The notes below the pieces were generated by a model. The model was not told the DNA's origin and searched no databases. It worked only from the letters and a program-made list of their open reading frames with translations. A program made the position numbers and the translations under genes. This document shows, piece after piece, positions 47,501 to 57,454 of a stretch of DNA of 64,000 bases. Positions within the stretch are counted from its first letter, which is position 1; each line of letters begins with the position of its first letter. Source of the DNA: Aquimonas sp044377145. GTDB lineage: Bacteria; Pseudomonadota; Gammaproteobacteria; Xanthomonadales; Xanthomonadaceae. The stretch spans positions 124,001 through 188,000 of the forward strand of contig NZ_JBILJQ010000001.1 in assembly GCF_044377145.1 (NCBI RefSeq), in the 5' to 3' direction.

Positions 47501-47575
47501 CGCACCTCGATCGAGGCCTCTGCCGCCCGCGGCCTGCTGACACTGCGCACTTCGACCCAGACTCAACCCGGCTGA
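44537..47575 (+). CDS. Beta-propeller sensor diguanylate cyclase (Reg_prop, Y_Y_Y, GGDEF)
   Basis: Protein of 1012 residues. A signal peptide or N-terminal anchor (LLMLAGLIAASTAAASA) precedes about 600 residues of two-component-regulator propeller repeats. These show the recurrent G.LWVGT/G.VWIGS pattern (DGLGYLWVGTFSGLGRYNG, EGIVWIGSDGGLSRL and others). A Y_Y_Y domain follows (LSYRFRLLGGDGAWSAPS), then one membrane helix (LYVLGLLALLAALGLLVRF) and a cytoplasmic GGDEF domain with RWGGEEFLI. The upstream RESD fits the product-inhibition site. It should sense an extracytoplasmic ligand and make cyclic-di-GMP. AGGGG precedes ATG 44537. The 180 bp after aceE holds no gene. Confidence 0.9.
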   Translation: MSHSILRAFACGALRLLMLAGLIAASTAAASARFQVFTSRDGLPQQQVLSLHQDGLGYLWVGTFSGLGRYNGREFRTYSTADGLASNTVQAMATTTDGQLWVGTTRGLCRRAQNNTRFECPSLAPLPAVSVQALVTTGSSLLVGSAEGLFLLLPAVEGGDLQQPEVRRIVPSLNISSLAGAEDGSVWIGTQTGLLRWSPVSGQYATVHLPMGEASAISALLSEPDGVWIGSSNGLLKMAEGAIVPIPGLPEQAVDMPISAIARGPNGELWATGNRGVLRLRTDQARLLQTDDGLANLHNHTVLVDREGIVWIGSDGGLSRLQTGDFESYLRGDGLLGEMARVVREDAEGRLWIGSREGVQIVSHDGQRWRFDRAQTITRAQGLIDERVYDVAFPARGEALIATNHGVAHWREGEGVVRVILEQDGLPAQATRSLRVEADGRVWIGTMTGVALMRDGEVRAVADPLLSQARALSIREDGRGRLWFGTLHHGLLRMDTDGSVRRLGSDAGLTDEIIWDIAVDGEGGLWIGSNGDGLLHIDREDRVERFTTQDGLVDNFVWNVLAEPDGTVWAYTSRGLARKSQQGFSHFGEADGLPSPEGSATAALRTRTGELWFGASTGLTRYAPDVAARAPQSPAVIIEEATAGGAQVQAGSSLPGGARDLALQFAALHLQRPQDLSYRFRLLGGDGAWSAPSAYRPITYAALAPASYVFEVQARAGSGDWGPISAFAFDVPPAAWERPGLYVLGLLALLAALGLLVRFRLRRAEARRTELEAQIQSRTLALAEANRRLEQASLSDPLTGLANRRFLARQVSADVAQLRRVYRSPAAPGVHRDLVFLMVDIDHFKQINDSHGHAAGDNVLRRFAALLVDLIRESDYAVRWGGEEFLIVARQADAHQAGAMAERIVQRVRDTRFPLEGGQGELGCTCSIGVAAAPFIPGDPESLEWEQVVALADAAVYHAKRRGRDGWVEVAAAPNTCSADLPDLLEGARTSIEASAARGLLTLRTSTQTQPG

Positions 47576-47797
47576 CGCCCGCAAACGACGCTCGCCGGGT
47601 CTGGACGGCCCACAGTGCTCGCCCAGATCCGCAACCAGCGCAGTGCTTCGCACTTGATCGAACGCATCTGCGGCGTCTTTTCGCGGCTGCCGACGTTGCT
47701 CTTCCTCGCCATAGCGCTGCAATGGCTCGTCGTCGGGGCTTGCCAGCCGCGCAAAGCCACTCGCAGCTACCGTCCGCCAAGTACGAATCACTACACG

Positions 47798-47864
47798 AGC
47801 AGCCTGTCGGACTTCGGTTGGCCGGGCTCCAAATCCGCCTCGACCCCCTAGGCCCGACAGGCTG

Positions 47865-47866
<2 letters not shown>
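47798..47866. repeat. 13-bp perfect inverted repeat, REP-like element
   Basis: AGCAGCCTGTCGG (47798-47810) pairs with CCGACAGGCTGCT (47854-47866) across 43 bp, ending in the uup stop codon. CAGCCTGTCGGGC also occurs at 12251-12263. The 289-bp region 47576-47864 between the cyclase gene and uup shows nothing else convincing; a 78-codon open frame at 47615-47851 has no recognisable features. Confidence 0.6.
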
Positions 47867-49763
<1,897 letters not shown>

Positions 49764-49770
49764 TGGAGTT

Positions 49771-49802
49771 CGGGAGTGGGGAGTGGGGAGTGGGATTCGG
49801 GA
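49771..49802. repeat. GGGAGTGGGGA/GGGATTCGGGA repeat next to uup start
   Basis: Three tandem GGGAGTG units run into GGGATTCGGGA within eight bases of the uup start codon. The same element type occurs at 55236-55264, 61400-61427 and 61508-61538. The remaining 49803-50173 (371 bp) contains no gene, and no promoter could be assigned in it. Confidence 0.7.
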
Positions 49803-50173
49803 GCCGCGCGGCGCAAGGGCGGCCAAACGCGGCATTCAACACTGATGGGAGAGCGGGCCGCGGGCCGCGTGAGCGGACGCGGCGGGCGCCTGTATGCGCA
49901 AGCTCTGACCTCGCAAACGGACCGTGCGGCCAGAATTCCGATGACCCGCTGCAGGCGCGAAAGGTCTCGCGGAAGATCGAAGCCATCGGAGCCATCGGAG
50001 CCGTCGGGCTTGCGACGCGGTAGCGAAGCCAGCGCTGAACACTCAGGGCGAAGTGCGCTTCGACACCTGCGCCCGCATGCGAAGAATCGGGCGAGCTCAG
50101 GATCCGCGAGGATCGCCGGCACCGCTGAAGGTCATTGGCTGCCGCGCTGGGCGCCGAATTGTCTCACACCCGC

Positions 50174-50656
50174 TCAACCCAGCAGCGCCACCACGTCGCG
50201 CTCGATGCTTTCTGGCGTATCGGTTGGCGAATAGCGCCGCACCACCCGGCCATCGCGGTCGATCAGAAACTTGGTGAAGTTCCACTTGATCGACTCGCTG
50301 CCGAGCAGGCCTTTGGCCTCTTTCTTCAGGTGCTGGAACAGCGGGTGTGCACCTTTGCCATTCACTTCCACTTTGGAGAACAGCGGGAAGTTGACGTCAT
50401 AGCTCAGGCTGCAGAAATTCTTGATCTCAGCCTCGTCGCCCGGCTCCTGGTGTCCGAACTGATCGCAGGGGAAGCCCATCACCGTCAGGCCCTTGCCCTC
50501 ATATTTGCGATGCAGTGCTTCAAGCCCCGCGTACTGCGGCGTGAATCCGCATTTCGACGCGGTATTGACTACCAGCAGCACGCGCCCGGCGTAGTCGCGC
50601 AGGGTCTGAGCATCGCCGTTGATGCTGGTGACGCTGAAGTCGTAGAGATTGCTCAT
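50174..50656 (-). CDS. Glutathione peroxidase-family thiol peroxidase
   Basis: Protein of 160 residues. The peroxidatic Cys36 lies in VVNTASKCGFTPQY, with the supporting Gln in GFPCDQFGHQEPG and the Trp/Asn in KWNFTKFLID completing the catalytic tetrad. A second Cys in FPCDQF could resolve the disulfide, which would make it thioredoxin-dependent, as bacterial members often are. Cytoplasmic. It is preceded on the same strand by the proline iminopeptidase gene, 67 bp away. Confidence 0.92.
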   Translation of the reverse strand: MSNLYDFSVTSINGDAQTLRDYAGRVLLVVNTASKCGFTPQYAGLEALHRKYEGKGLTVMGFPCDQFGHQEPGDEAEIKNFCSLSYDVNFPLFSKVEVNGKGAHPLFQHLKKEAKGLLGSESIKWNFTKFLIDRDGRVVRRYSPTDTPESIERDVVALLG

Positions 50657-50723
50657 GGCATGGGCTCGTCAAGTCGGGGCTTCAGCGCGCGCGCTGATGA
50701 CAGCGCGCGGGCTGCGCAGGGCT

Positions 50724-51668
50724 TCAATGGGCGTAGCGGTCGGTGGCACGCACCAGCGCATCGATGTTGCCGGGCTCCAGCGCGGAATGGCCGGAATCCG
50801 GGGTGATGTGAAGCTCGGCCTCCGGGAATGCGTGTTTCAGGTCCAAGGCGTTCTGGATTGGGCACACCACGTCATAGCGCCCGTGCACGATGGTGGTCGG
50901 GATATGCCGGATCTTCGGCACATCACGCAGCAGTTGATCTTCAACCTCGAAGAAGCCGCCGTTGACGAAGTAGTGGCTTTCGATCCGCGCGAATGCCAGT
51001 GCGAAATCATCGGCCTTGTGCGAGTCGATGAAGCTCGGGTCCTGGTGCAGAAAGCTGGTTGCGGCTTCCCATACAGACCAGGCGCGGGCGGCTTCCACCC
51101 GCACGGCTACATCGGCCGAGGTCAGGCGTCGGTGGTAGGCACTGATCAGGTCAGCCCGCTCGACTGCCGGAATCGGCGCCAGGTACTGCTCCCAGGCATC
51201 CGGGAACAGGCGCGAGGCACCCTCCTGGTAGAACCATTCGAGCTCCCAGCGCCGCAGCATGAAGATGCCGCGCAACACCAGCGCGGTGACCCGCTGCGGA
51301 TGCGATTGCGCGTAGGCCAAGGCCAAGGTCGAACCCCAACTGCCGCCAAACACCTGCCAGCACTCGATGCCGAGGTGCTCACGCAGGCGCTCGATATCGG
51401 CGACCAGATCCCAGGTGGTGTTGTCGATCAGATCGGCATGCGGCCGCGAGCGGCCCGCGCCGCGCTGATCGAACAGCACGATCCGGTACTTCGCGGGATC
51501 GTGGAACTGCCGCATCTTTTCGCTGCAGCCACCGCCCGGCCCGCCATGCAGCATCACTACCGGAATACCGACCGGGTTGCCGCATTGTTCGAAGTAGAGA
51601 GTGTGCCGGTCCGACACGGCCAGCTCGCCGGTGGCAAAGGGTTCGATCGCGGGGTACAGGGTGCGCAT
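50724..51668 (-). CDS. pip: Proline iminopeptidase
   Basis: Alpha/beta hydrolase of 314 residues that removes N-terminal proline from peptides. It has the oxyanion element HGGPGGGCSEKMRQFHDP, nucleophile Ser in FGGSWGSTLALAYAQ, an Asp in VHGRYDVVCP and His in DSGHSALEPG. DQRGAGRSRPHAD is the family signature after the second strand. ATG 51668 matches the family start (MRTLYPAIEPF); the longer open frame upstream overlaps the tRNA and is not real. The 232 bp between this gene and tRNA-Pro shows no gene. Confidence 0.92.
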   Translation of the reverse strand: MRTLYPAIEPFATGELAVSDRHTLYFEQCGNPVGIPVVMLHGGPGGGCSEKMRQFHDPAKYRIVLFDQRGAGRSRPHADLIDNTTWDLVADIERLREHLGIECWQVFGGSWGSTLALAYAQSHPQRVTALVLRGIFMLRRWELEWFYQEGASRLFPDAWEQYLAPIPAVERADLISAYHRRLTSADVAVRVEAARAWSVWEAATSFLHQDPSFIDSHKADDFALAFARIESHYFVNGGFFEVEDQLLRDVPKIRHIPTTIVHGRYDVVCPIQNALDLKHAFPEAELHITPDSGHSALEPGNIDALVRATDRYAH

Positions 51669-51900
51669 GGGCGGGTCGCTGACGAAGAGATGATCGTCGA
51701 GTTTAGCCCGAGGGCGCCGAAAGACCGAGCCTGGATGACCGACATCGCCGCGCGTACCGCTGCCGACGTGCGGCTCGCGCTGCACGCGCAGGGGCGCCGG
51801 CATCGCGCCATCGTCGGGCGACGCGCGCTTCGCAGGAGCGCCAAGGTATGGGTTAGAACAGATGCAGTGAAGAGCCACTGCCAGCCGTGCTTCGATCAGT

Positions 51901-51977
51901 TGGTCGGGGCGGCCGGATTTGAACCGACGACCCTTTGCCCCCCAGGCAAATGCGCTACCAGGCTGCGCTACGCCCCG
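51901..51977 (-). tRNA. tRNA-Pro (anticodon GGG)
   Basis: A 77-base minus-strand cloverleaf with acceptor CGGGGCG/CGCCCCG, D-arm, anticodon stem TTTGC/GCAAA around CTGGGGG (anticodon GGG), T-loop GTTCAAATC and encoded CCA. It decodes CCC/CCU codons. Confidence 0.95.
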
Positions 51978-52037
51978 ACATGTTCTGATCTGCTGCTCGC
52001 CGCCGCGGGACACGAGGTCTACCACAGCGAGCGGGCA

Positions 52038-52066
52038 AGTATAACCAAGGCGGTGTGGCTTGTCTT
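52038..52066 (-). promoter_or_regulatory. Probable tRNA-Pro promoter
   Basis: On the minus strand AAGACA (52066-52061) and TATACT (52043-52038) are 17 bp apart, about 60 bp upstream of the tRNA and just after the merR stop. Confidence 0.5.
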
Positions 52067-52078
52067 GGGTTGTGCGCT

Positions 52079-52435
52079 TCAGCGCTTCAACAGCTGCAGC
52101 ACTTCCTCAAGCTCCATCCGCACCTGACGGACAATCTGCGCCGACAGGCCGGCGTCCTGCCGGTTGCCCTCGCCTTCCAGGCGCTGGCGTGCACCGGTGA
52201 TCGTGAAGCCTTCTTCGTACAGCAGGCTGCGGATCTGGCGGATCGTCAGCACATCGTGGCGCTGGTAATAGCGACGGTTGCCGCGGCGCTTGACCGGCTT
52301 CAGGCTCGGAAACTCGGTTTCCCAGTAGCGCAGCACATGCGGCTTGACCTGGCACAGCTCGCTGACTTCACCGATGGTGAAGTAGCGCTTGGCCGGGATC
52401 GCCGGCAATTCGGAGTTACTGCCCGGATCCAGCAT
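52079..52435 (-). CDS. MerR-family regulator of the ihfA-linked type
   Basis: Protein of 118 residues. The winged helix KRYFTIGEVSELCQVKPHVLRYWETEFPSLKP and the RRYYQRHDVLTIRQIRSLLYEEGFTI segment mark a MerR protein; a short helix with QVRMELEEVLQLL ends it. No metal-binding Cys cluster is present. This gene follows ihfA in many gammaproteobacteria and its regulon is not known. The start overlaps the ihfA 3' end by 20 bp, so co-translation is likely. Confidence 0.9.
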   Translation of the reverse strand: MLDPGSNSELPAIPAKRYFTIGEVSELCQVKPHVLRYWETEFPSLKPVKRRGNRRYYQRHDVLTIRQIRSLLYEEGFTITGARQRLEGEGNRQDAGLSAQIVRQVRMELEEVLQLLKR

Positions 52436-52715
52436 AGGCTTCCACCCGCTCCTTCAGTTTCTGCCCCGGGCGAAAGGTGACCACGGTGCGCGCCGAGATC
52501 GGAATCTCCTCGCCGGTTTTGGGATTGCGGCCAGGCCGCTGATTCTTCTTGCGCAGATCGAAATTACCAAACCCGGACAGCTTCACCTGATGACCGGTTT
52601 CCAACGCATCACGCAGCACATCGAAGAACGCATCGACGAACTCCTTGGCCTCTCGCTTGTTCAGCCCCACTTCGTCAAACAGTCTCTCGGCCATCTCGGC
52701 CTTGGTCAGTGCCAT
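52416..52715 (-). CDS. ihfA: Integration host factor subunit alpha
   Basis: DNA-bending protein of 99 residues. MALTKAEMAERLFDEVGLNKREAKEFVDAFF and the DNA-binding arm GFGNFDLRKKNQRPGRNPKTGEEI, with the intercalating Pro, are those of IHF-alpha. It acts with IHF-beta, which among other roles helps sigma-54 promoters, so it may bear on the lanthipeptide promoter in this window. AGGGGGTGAC precedes ATG 52715, which is one base past the pheT stop. Confidence 0.96.
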   Translation of the reverse strand: MALTKAEMAERLFDEVGLNKREAKEFVDAFFDVLRDALETGHQVKLSGFGNFDLRKKNQRPGRNPKTGEEIPISARTVVTFRPGQKLKERVEAYAGSGQ

Positions 52716-52716
52716 G

Positions 52717-55140
52717 TCACCCCCTGAGCGTGGCGCCGAACTGCGCAGACAACGCAGCCACTGCATCGGCAATGGCGCGGTCCGCATCCTGATCGGTGAG
52801 GGTGCGTGAAACGTCCTGCAAAATCAAGCCAATAGCGAGGCTTCTGAAGCCCGGTTCTACCCCTTTGCCCTGGTACTGATCGAACAGCACCACCGCCTCG
52901 ACACGACCTGCCAGCGCGGTTTGCAGGGCCGCCTCCAGCGCCGACCACGGGTGCTGCTCGGCGACCAGCACGGAGATATCCCGACGAACGGCAGGGAAAC
53001 GGGACACAACCCGCGCGCGCGGCAGCTGCCGCACCAGCAGGGGCTCCAAGTCGAGCTCGATCACGGCTACGTCGACATCAAGGTCCAGCGTCTTGGCCAG
53101 CCGCGGGTGCAGAAAACCGATCTGGCCGATGCAGTCCTCGCCCAGAAGGATGTCGGCACTGCGGCCCGGGTGCAGCCAGGCAACGCGGGTCGGCTCGAAG
53201 CGCACGCGCCCGGTCGAGCCCGCCAGCGCCAGCAGCGATTCGACGTCACCCTTCAGGTCATAGAAGTCGATGTCTCGCGCCGGCAGGCTCCACTGCTCGG
53301 CAGCCGCGCGGCCCACCGCCACCGCGGCGACTCGCAGGGTTTCGATCGGGCCTGCCGCGCCGGCTTTGAATACGCGGCCGAGTTCGAACAGGCGCGGGCG
53401 GGTGTCCTGATGATTCATGTTGCGCGCTGCGGCCTGGACCAGCCCGGGCAACAGCGCCGGACGCATCACCGCCAGCTCGGCCGACAGCGGATTGGACAAG
53501 GCAACCGCCCCAGCCTCCAACGCCCACGATTTGAGCAGGGTCGCGTCGACAAAGGCGAAGCAGATCGTTTCGCGATAGCCGCGAGCGGCGATGGCGCGGC
53601 GCAGCTCGCCATCGCTGAGCCGCGTCTCCGATTGCATCACCAGCGGAATCGCGCCGGTCGGAGTGCTGGTCGGGATCGTCTCGTAGCCGTGGATGCGGAC
53701 GATCTCTTCGATCAGGTCCTCTTCAATCGCGATATCGAAGCGCCGGGTGGGTGGGGTGACCCACCAGCCGCCGCCGAAATGCGAACCGCGCAGGGAATCG
53801 ACGGTTTCAAGGGCGGAGCCATCGAAGGCTTCGACCTGCATGTCCAGCGCGCGCAGGATCCGCTCGACCTCCGCATCGTCGATGTGCACGCCGAGCACGC
53901 GGGCCAGGCGCGCCCGACGCAGTCGCACCGCTGTCGGCGCCGGCAGATGTTCGGGCAGCGCCGCCTCGGTGACCGGACCCGCCTTGCCGCCGCCAACCTG
54001 CAGAATCAGCGCGGTTGCGCGCTCAAGGGCGATGCGCGGCAGTTCGGGATCGACACCGCGCTCGAAGCGATGCGAGGCATCGGTGTGCAGGCCGAGCTTG
54101 CGCGCACGGCCGATGATCGCATCCGGCGCGAAGTGCGCGCTCTCGAGAAAAACGTTGCGCGTGGCGGTAGTGACGCGGCTGTCCCAACCGCCCATCACGC
54201 CGGCCAGGGCGGTCGCACGATCGGCATCGGTGACGACCAGAAAGCCCGGCGCCAGCTCGACCTCGCGCTCATCCAGCAACTTCAGTTTCTCGCCCTCTCG
54301 TGCGACGCGAACGCCCACAGGGCCGTGCAGCGCGTCGCGATCAAACGCGTGCATCGGCTGCCCGAGCTCCAGCATCACGTATTGGGTGACATCCACCAGC
54401 AGGCTGATCGGGCGCACACCCGAGCGGCGCAGGCGTTCGGCCATCCAGAGCGGCGTCGGCGCGGCAGCGTCGACATCGCGGATGACGCGACCGCAATAGC
54501 GCGGCGCCGCGGCGCCGGCGTTCAACTCCACCGCGATCGCATCATCGCCGTCGACAACAGCGGCGGCGACTTCCAAAGGATTGACGCGCGCACCCAATGC
54601 CGCGGCGACGTCATAGGCGATGCCGCGCACGCCGAAACAGTCAGCGCGATTGGGCGTCAGCTTGATCTCGATGCTGGCGTCCGGCAGGCCGAGAAAATCG
54701 GCGAAACCGACGCCGACCGGCGCGTCGGCCGGCAGCTCCATCAGGCCGGAGGCATCGGCATCGACGCCGAGCTCCTTGGCCGAGCACAACATGCCGAACG
54801 ACTCCACGCCGCGCAGCTTGGCTGGCTTGATCTGCAGACCGCCGGGCAGGATCGCGCCCACGGTGGCCAGCGGCGCCTTCAGCCCGGGCCGCGCGTTCGG
54901 CGCGCCGCAGACGATCTGCACGGCACCGTTGCCGGTGTCGACGCTGCACACCTGCAGCCGGTCGGCCTCCGGATGGCGCACGCAATCGAGAATCTGCACC
55001 ACCACCACGCCAGCCAGACCCTCGCCCAGGGCGGTTACTTCCTCGACTTCCAGACCAATCGCAGTCAAGCGCGCGGTCAACTCCTCACGCGATGCAGACA
55101 CATTGACGTGCTCGCGCAGCCAGCTCTCAGAAAACTTCAT
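52717..55140 (-). CDS. pheT: Phenylalanine--tRNA ligase beta subunit
   Basis: Protein of 807 residues. It has an N-terminal tRNA-binding OB fold (about 40-150, VVVVQILDCVRHPEADRLQVC), B3/B4 editing domain (RYCGRVIRD...PISLLVDVTQYVMLELGQPMHAFD), B5 domain, catalytic-like core (RRFDIAIEEDLIEEIVRIHG) and C-terminal anticodon-binding domain (SRFPAVRRDISVLV). It forms the alpha2-beta2 enzyme with PheS, encoded upstream. Confidence 0.97.
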   Translation of the reverse strand: MKFSESWLREHVNVSASREELTARLTAIGLEVEEVTALGEGLAGVVVVQILDCVRHPEADRLQVCSVDTGNGAVQIVCGAPNARPGLKAPLATVGAILPGGLQIKPAKLRGVESFGMLCSAKELGVDADASGLMELPADAPVGVGFADFLGLPDASIEIKLTPNRADCFGVRGIAYDVAAALGARVNPLEVAAAVVDGDDAIAVELNAGAAAPRYCGRVIRDVDAAAPTPLWMAERLRRSGVRPISLLVDVTQYVMLELGQPMHAFDRDALHGPVGVRVAREGEKLKLLDEREVELAPGFLVVTDADRATALAGVMGGWDSRVTTATRNVFLESAHFAPDAIIGRARKLGLHTDASHRFERGVDPELPRIALERATALILQVGGGKAGPVTEAALPEHLPAPTAVRLRRARLARVLGVHIDDAEVERILRALDMQVEAFDGSALETVDSLRGSHFGGGWWVTPPTRRFDIAIEEDLIEEIVRIHGYETIPTSTPTGAIPLVMQSETRLSDGELRRAIAARGYRETICFAFVDATLLKSWALEAGAVALSNPLSAELAVMRPALLPGLVQAAARNMNHQDTRPRLFELGRVFKAGAAGPIETLRVAAVAVGRAAAEQWSLPARDIDFYDLKGDVESLLALAGSTGRVRFEPTRVAWLHPGRSADILLGEDCIGQIGFLHPRLAKTLDLDVDVAVIELDLEPLLVRQLPRARVVSRFPAVRRDISVLVAEQHPWSALEAALQTALAGRVEAVVLFDQYQGKGVEPGFRSLAIGLILQDVSRTLTDQDADRAIADAVAALSAQFGATLRG

Positions 55141-55235
55141 TGCTTGTATCCATCCTGAGCAGTCCGCCAGTCGACGCCTGCCACGCTTGTTCGAAGGTTC
55201 GCCGAAGAGGTGCCGCCCGCGGGCAGCGCTTCAAC

Positions 55236-55264
55236 GATTCCCCACTCCCGATTCCCCATTCCCG
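55236..55264. repeat. GATTCCCC-type short repeat between pheS and pheT
   Basis: GATTCCCCACTCCCGATTCC and the following bases form the same GGGATTCGGGA-type element seen near uup and pilU, in the 127-bp gap between pheS and pheT and three bases from the pheS stop. Confidence 0.65.
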
Positions 55265-55267
55265 TCC

Positions 55268-56263
55268 TCAGGCAAACTGCCTGAGGAACCGCGTGTCATT
55301 CTCGAAAAAGCTGCGCAGGTCGTTGACACCGTAACGCAGCATCGCAAAGCGCTCGATACCGATGCCGAAGGCAAAGCCGGTGTAGCGCTCGGGGTCGATG
55401 CCGCAGCTGCGCAGCACGTTCGGATGCACCATGCCGCAGCCCAGCACTTCGAGCCAACGCTCGCTGCCGTCCTCGCGATCCCAGCGGATATCGACCTCAG
55501 CCGAGGGCTCGGTGAACGGGAAATAGCTCGGCCGGAAACGCATCGAAAAATCGCGCTCGAAAAACGCATCGACGAACTGCTTCAGCGTGCCCTTCAAATC
55601 AGCGAAGGTGCTGGTCTCGTCGATCAGCAGACCTTCCATCTGATGGAACATCGGCGAGTGGGTTTGATCGGAATCCGAACGGTAGACCTTGCCGATCGCG
55701 ATCATCCGGAACGGCGGCTGGCGCTCGCGCATGTAGCGCACCTGCACCGGCGAGGTGTGGGTGCGCAGCAGCCGGCCGTCCGGGAAGTAGAAGGTGTCGT
55801 GCATGGCGCGCGCCGGGTGGTGCGGCGGAAAGTTCAGCGCCTCGAAGTTGTGCCAGTCGTCTTCGATCTCGGGGCCGTCGGCCAGCTCATAGCCCATCCG
55901 CGCGAAGATCCCGGCGATGCGCTCGGCGGCGCGGGTGACCGGATGCAGGCTGCCAGCCGATGCGGCGCGACCGGGCAGCGACACGTCCACCCGCTCGGAA
56001 GCGAGGCGTGCATCCAGTTCGGCTTGTTCGAGCGCGCCGCGGCGCAGGCCAATGGCCTCGGTAAGCGCCTGCTTGACGCGATTGACCTGCTCGCCATGCG
56101 CTTTGCGATCCTCGGGCGGCAGCCCGCCCAGCGCCTTCAACTGTTCGGTGATCAGGCCGGTCTTGCCCAACAGGCGCACGCGGATCGCTTCCAGCGCATC
56201 GATGCTGGCGGCGGCGTGGATCTCGTTCGCGGCGCTCTGCGCCAACGCGTCCAGGTCACTCAT
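55268..56263 (-). CDS. pheS: Phenylalanine--tRNA ligase alpha subunit
   Basis: Catalytic subunit of 331 residues. An N-terminal coiled coil (about 1-85) precedes the class II core with motif 2 HTSPVQVRYMRERQPPFRMIAIGKVYR and motif 3 FAFGIGIERFAMLRYGVNDLR; EDDWHNFEALNFPPHHPAR is the Phe-tRNA synthetase signature. It follows a strong terminator-like hairpin in the rplT-pheS gap. Confidence 0.97.
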   Translation of the reverse strand: MSDLDALAQSAANEIHAAASIDALEAIRVRLLGKTGLITEQLKALGGLPPEDRKAHGEQVNRVKQALTEAIGLRRGALEQAELDARLASERVDVSLPGRAASAGSLHPVTRAAERIAGIFARMGYELADGPEIEDDWHNFEALNFPPHHPARAMHDTFYFPDGRLLRTHTSPVQVRYMRERQPPFRMIAIGKVYRSDSDQTHSPMFHQMEGLLIDETSTFADLKGTLKQFVDAFFERDFSMRFRPSYFPFTEPSAEVDIRWDREDGSERWLEVLGCGMVHPNVLRSCGIDPERYTGFAFGIGIERFAMLRYGVNDLRSFFENDTRFLRQFA

Positions 56264-56345
56264 GGGGCCTCACTCTGGCTTTGGCAGGCAATGCGAGCCT
56301 GCCTGCAAGCAGCGCGGCGCAGTGGGCGCGCGCTACCGGAATGCT

Positions 56346-56412
56346 CAAAACGCATGTGGGGAAGAGCAAGCCCTTCCCCACATGTGATTCCGCACCGGCT
56401 CAAATGAGCCGG
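56346..56412 (-). terminator. Attenuator-like hairpins between rplT and pheS
   Basis: On the minus strand CCGGCTC (56412-56406 with 56401-56395) forms a first hairpin. A 12-bp perfect stem (56373-56384 with 56353-56364), loop of 8, followed by CGTTTTG, forms a second. The second has the form of a rho-independent terminator placed about 90 bases before pheS, where pheST attenuation occurs in other bacteria. No Phe-rich leader peptide like PheM was found. Confidence 0.7.
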
Positions 56413-56435
56413 GCGGCGTGTCGTGTCACGCGTGC

Positions 56436-56795
56436 TCAGGCCGCCAGAGCGCCCTTCGCCTTCTCGGCCAGCGCGCCAAAGGCGGGCAGGTCGTGAACGG
56501 CGATATCCGCCAGCACCTTGCGGTCGAGGCTGATCGAGGCTTTCTTCAGGCCGTTCATCAGGCGGCTGTAGGACAGACCGAACATGCGGGCCGCCGCGTT
56601 GATGCGGACGATCCACAGTGCGCGGAACTGACGCTTGCGCTGCTTGCGGCCAATGTAGGCGTACTGGCCGGCCTTGGTAACGGCCTGCTTGGCAACGCGG
56701 AACACCTTGCGGCGGGCGTTGTAATAGCCCTTCGCGCGCGCGAGGACGGACTTGTGACGACGGCGGGCGGTGACGCCCTTTTTGACTCGTGCCAT
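56436..56795 (-). CDS. rplT: 50S ribosomal protein L20
   Basis: Protein of 119 residues, MARVKKGVTARRRHKSVLARAKGYYNARRKVF onward, the standard L20 sequence with its basic N-terminal extension. It binds 23S rRNA early in assembly and in many bacteria represses its own operon through the leader. It lies 15 bp after rpmI. Confidence 0.98.
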   Translation of the reverse strand: MARVKKGVTARRRHKSVLARAKGYYNARRKVFRVAKQAVTKAGQYAYIGRKQRKRQFRALWIVRINAAARMFGLSYSRLMNGLKKASISLDRKVLADIAVHDLPAFGALAEKAKGALAA

Positions 56796-56810
56796 GGTTG
56801 CAGTGCTCCC

Positions 56811-57008
56811 TTACAAGTACGGCAGCATGCGCTGGACGCGGCCGGCGTCCTCCGCACGTACGTGGTTGGTGGCACGCAGACCGCGCTTACGCTTGGTCGA
56901 CTTCTTGGTCAGGATGTGGCTCTTGAACGCGTGGCCGCACTTGAACTTGCCGGAAGCGGTCTTCCGGAAGCGCTTGGCTGCGGCCCGGTTGGTCTTCATC
57001 TTGGGCAT
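56811..57008 (-). CDS. rpmI: 50S ribosomal protein L35
   Basis: Protein of 65 residues (MPKMKTNRAAAKRFRKTASG, ending RVQRMLPYL), the standard L35. GGAGT lies before the ATG. It is the first gene of the rpmI-rplT pair after a long gap from infC. Confidence 0.98.
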   Translation of the reverse strand: MPKMKTNRAAAKRFRKTASGKFKCGHAFKSHILTKKSTKRKRGLRATNHVRAEDAGRVQRMLPYL

Positions 57009-57404
57009 GGTGGAACTCCTCGGATGCGGCGGATATCGCCGCGGTTTATGTCACCCGGAATGCGCGGCCTGCCGGCGAACCGACACAGCACTTGTGGAGC
57101 ACATCCCGCGCTTGTGTCCGCAGGTCTGGGGCCGAAGGCCGCAGGCTGCGGTGATGCATCGGCCCGCCCGAGTCACCAATGGACCGTACGGGCGCCCGCC
57201 ACAAAAACACCGCGGCGGGCAAAGCCACCAATCGTTCGCGAACGAAGACCAGCGATACGCCCTGCCTGCATCCTGCCGGCGGGGCTGTTGTCGACCGCCC
57301 CGCAAACGGGGCATTGCCTGCACCGGCGAATGCCGGTGCGCGTTCCAGTCCATCGGAACGGATCTAACCTTGCCTGCACCCTTAGGCCAAACCCTGACGA
57401 AACG
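57009..57404 (-). other. Structured infC-rpmI spacer, likely leader of rpmI-rplT
   Basis: No gene was recognised in this roughly 400-bp stretch. It contains several strong dyads, for example GCCCGCC (57194-57200) with GGCGGGC (57214-57220), which would suit a folded leader such as the site where L20 regulates its operon. Short open frames here have no family features. Confidence 0.4.
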
Positions 57405-57427
57405 AAGGCCCCGCTGACCGGGGCCTT
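57405..57427 (-). terminator. Hairpin terminator after infC
   Basis: AAGGCCCCG (57405-57413) pairs with CGGGGCCTT (57419-57427) around CTGAC, 28 bases past the infC stop. On the minus strand CGTTTCGT follows, so termination may be partial and let some transcripts reach rpmI. Confidence 0.6.
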
Positions 57428-57454
57428 TGTCGACGCAGCCAAGGCGGGACGGCG

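Noticed and set aside
47615..47851. 78-codon open frame between the cyclase gene and uup
   Set aside because: No ribosome binding site, no family match recognised, and its 3' part lies in the REP-like repeat.
49803..50173. Possible small gene or RNA in the uup-gpx gap
   Set aside because: Several short frames on both strands but none with a start signal or recognisable sequence; no clear RNA fold.
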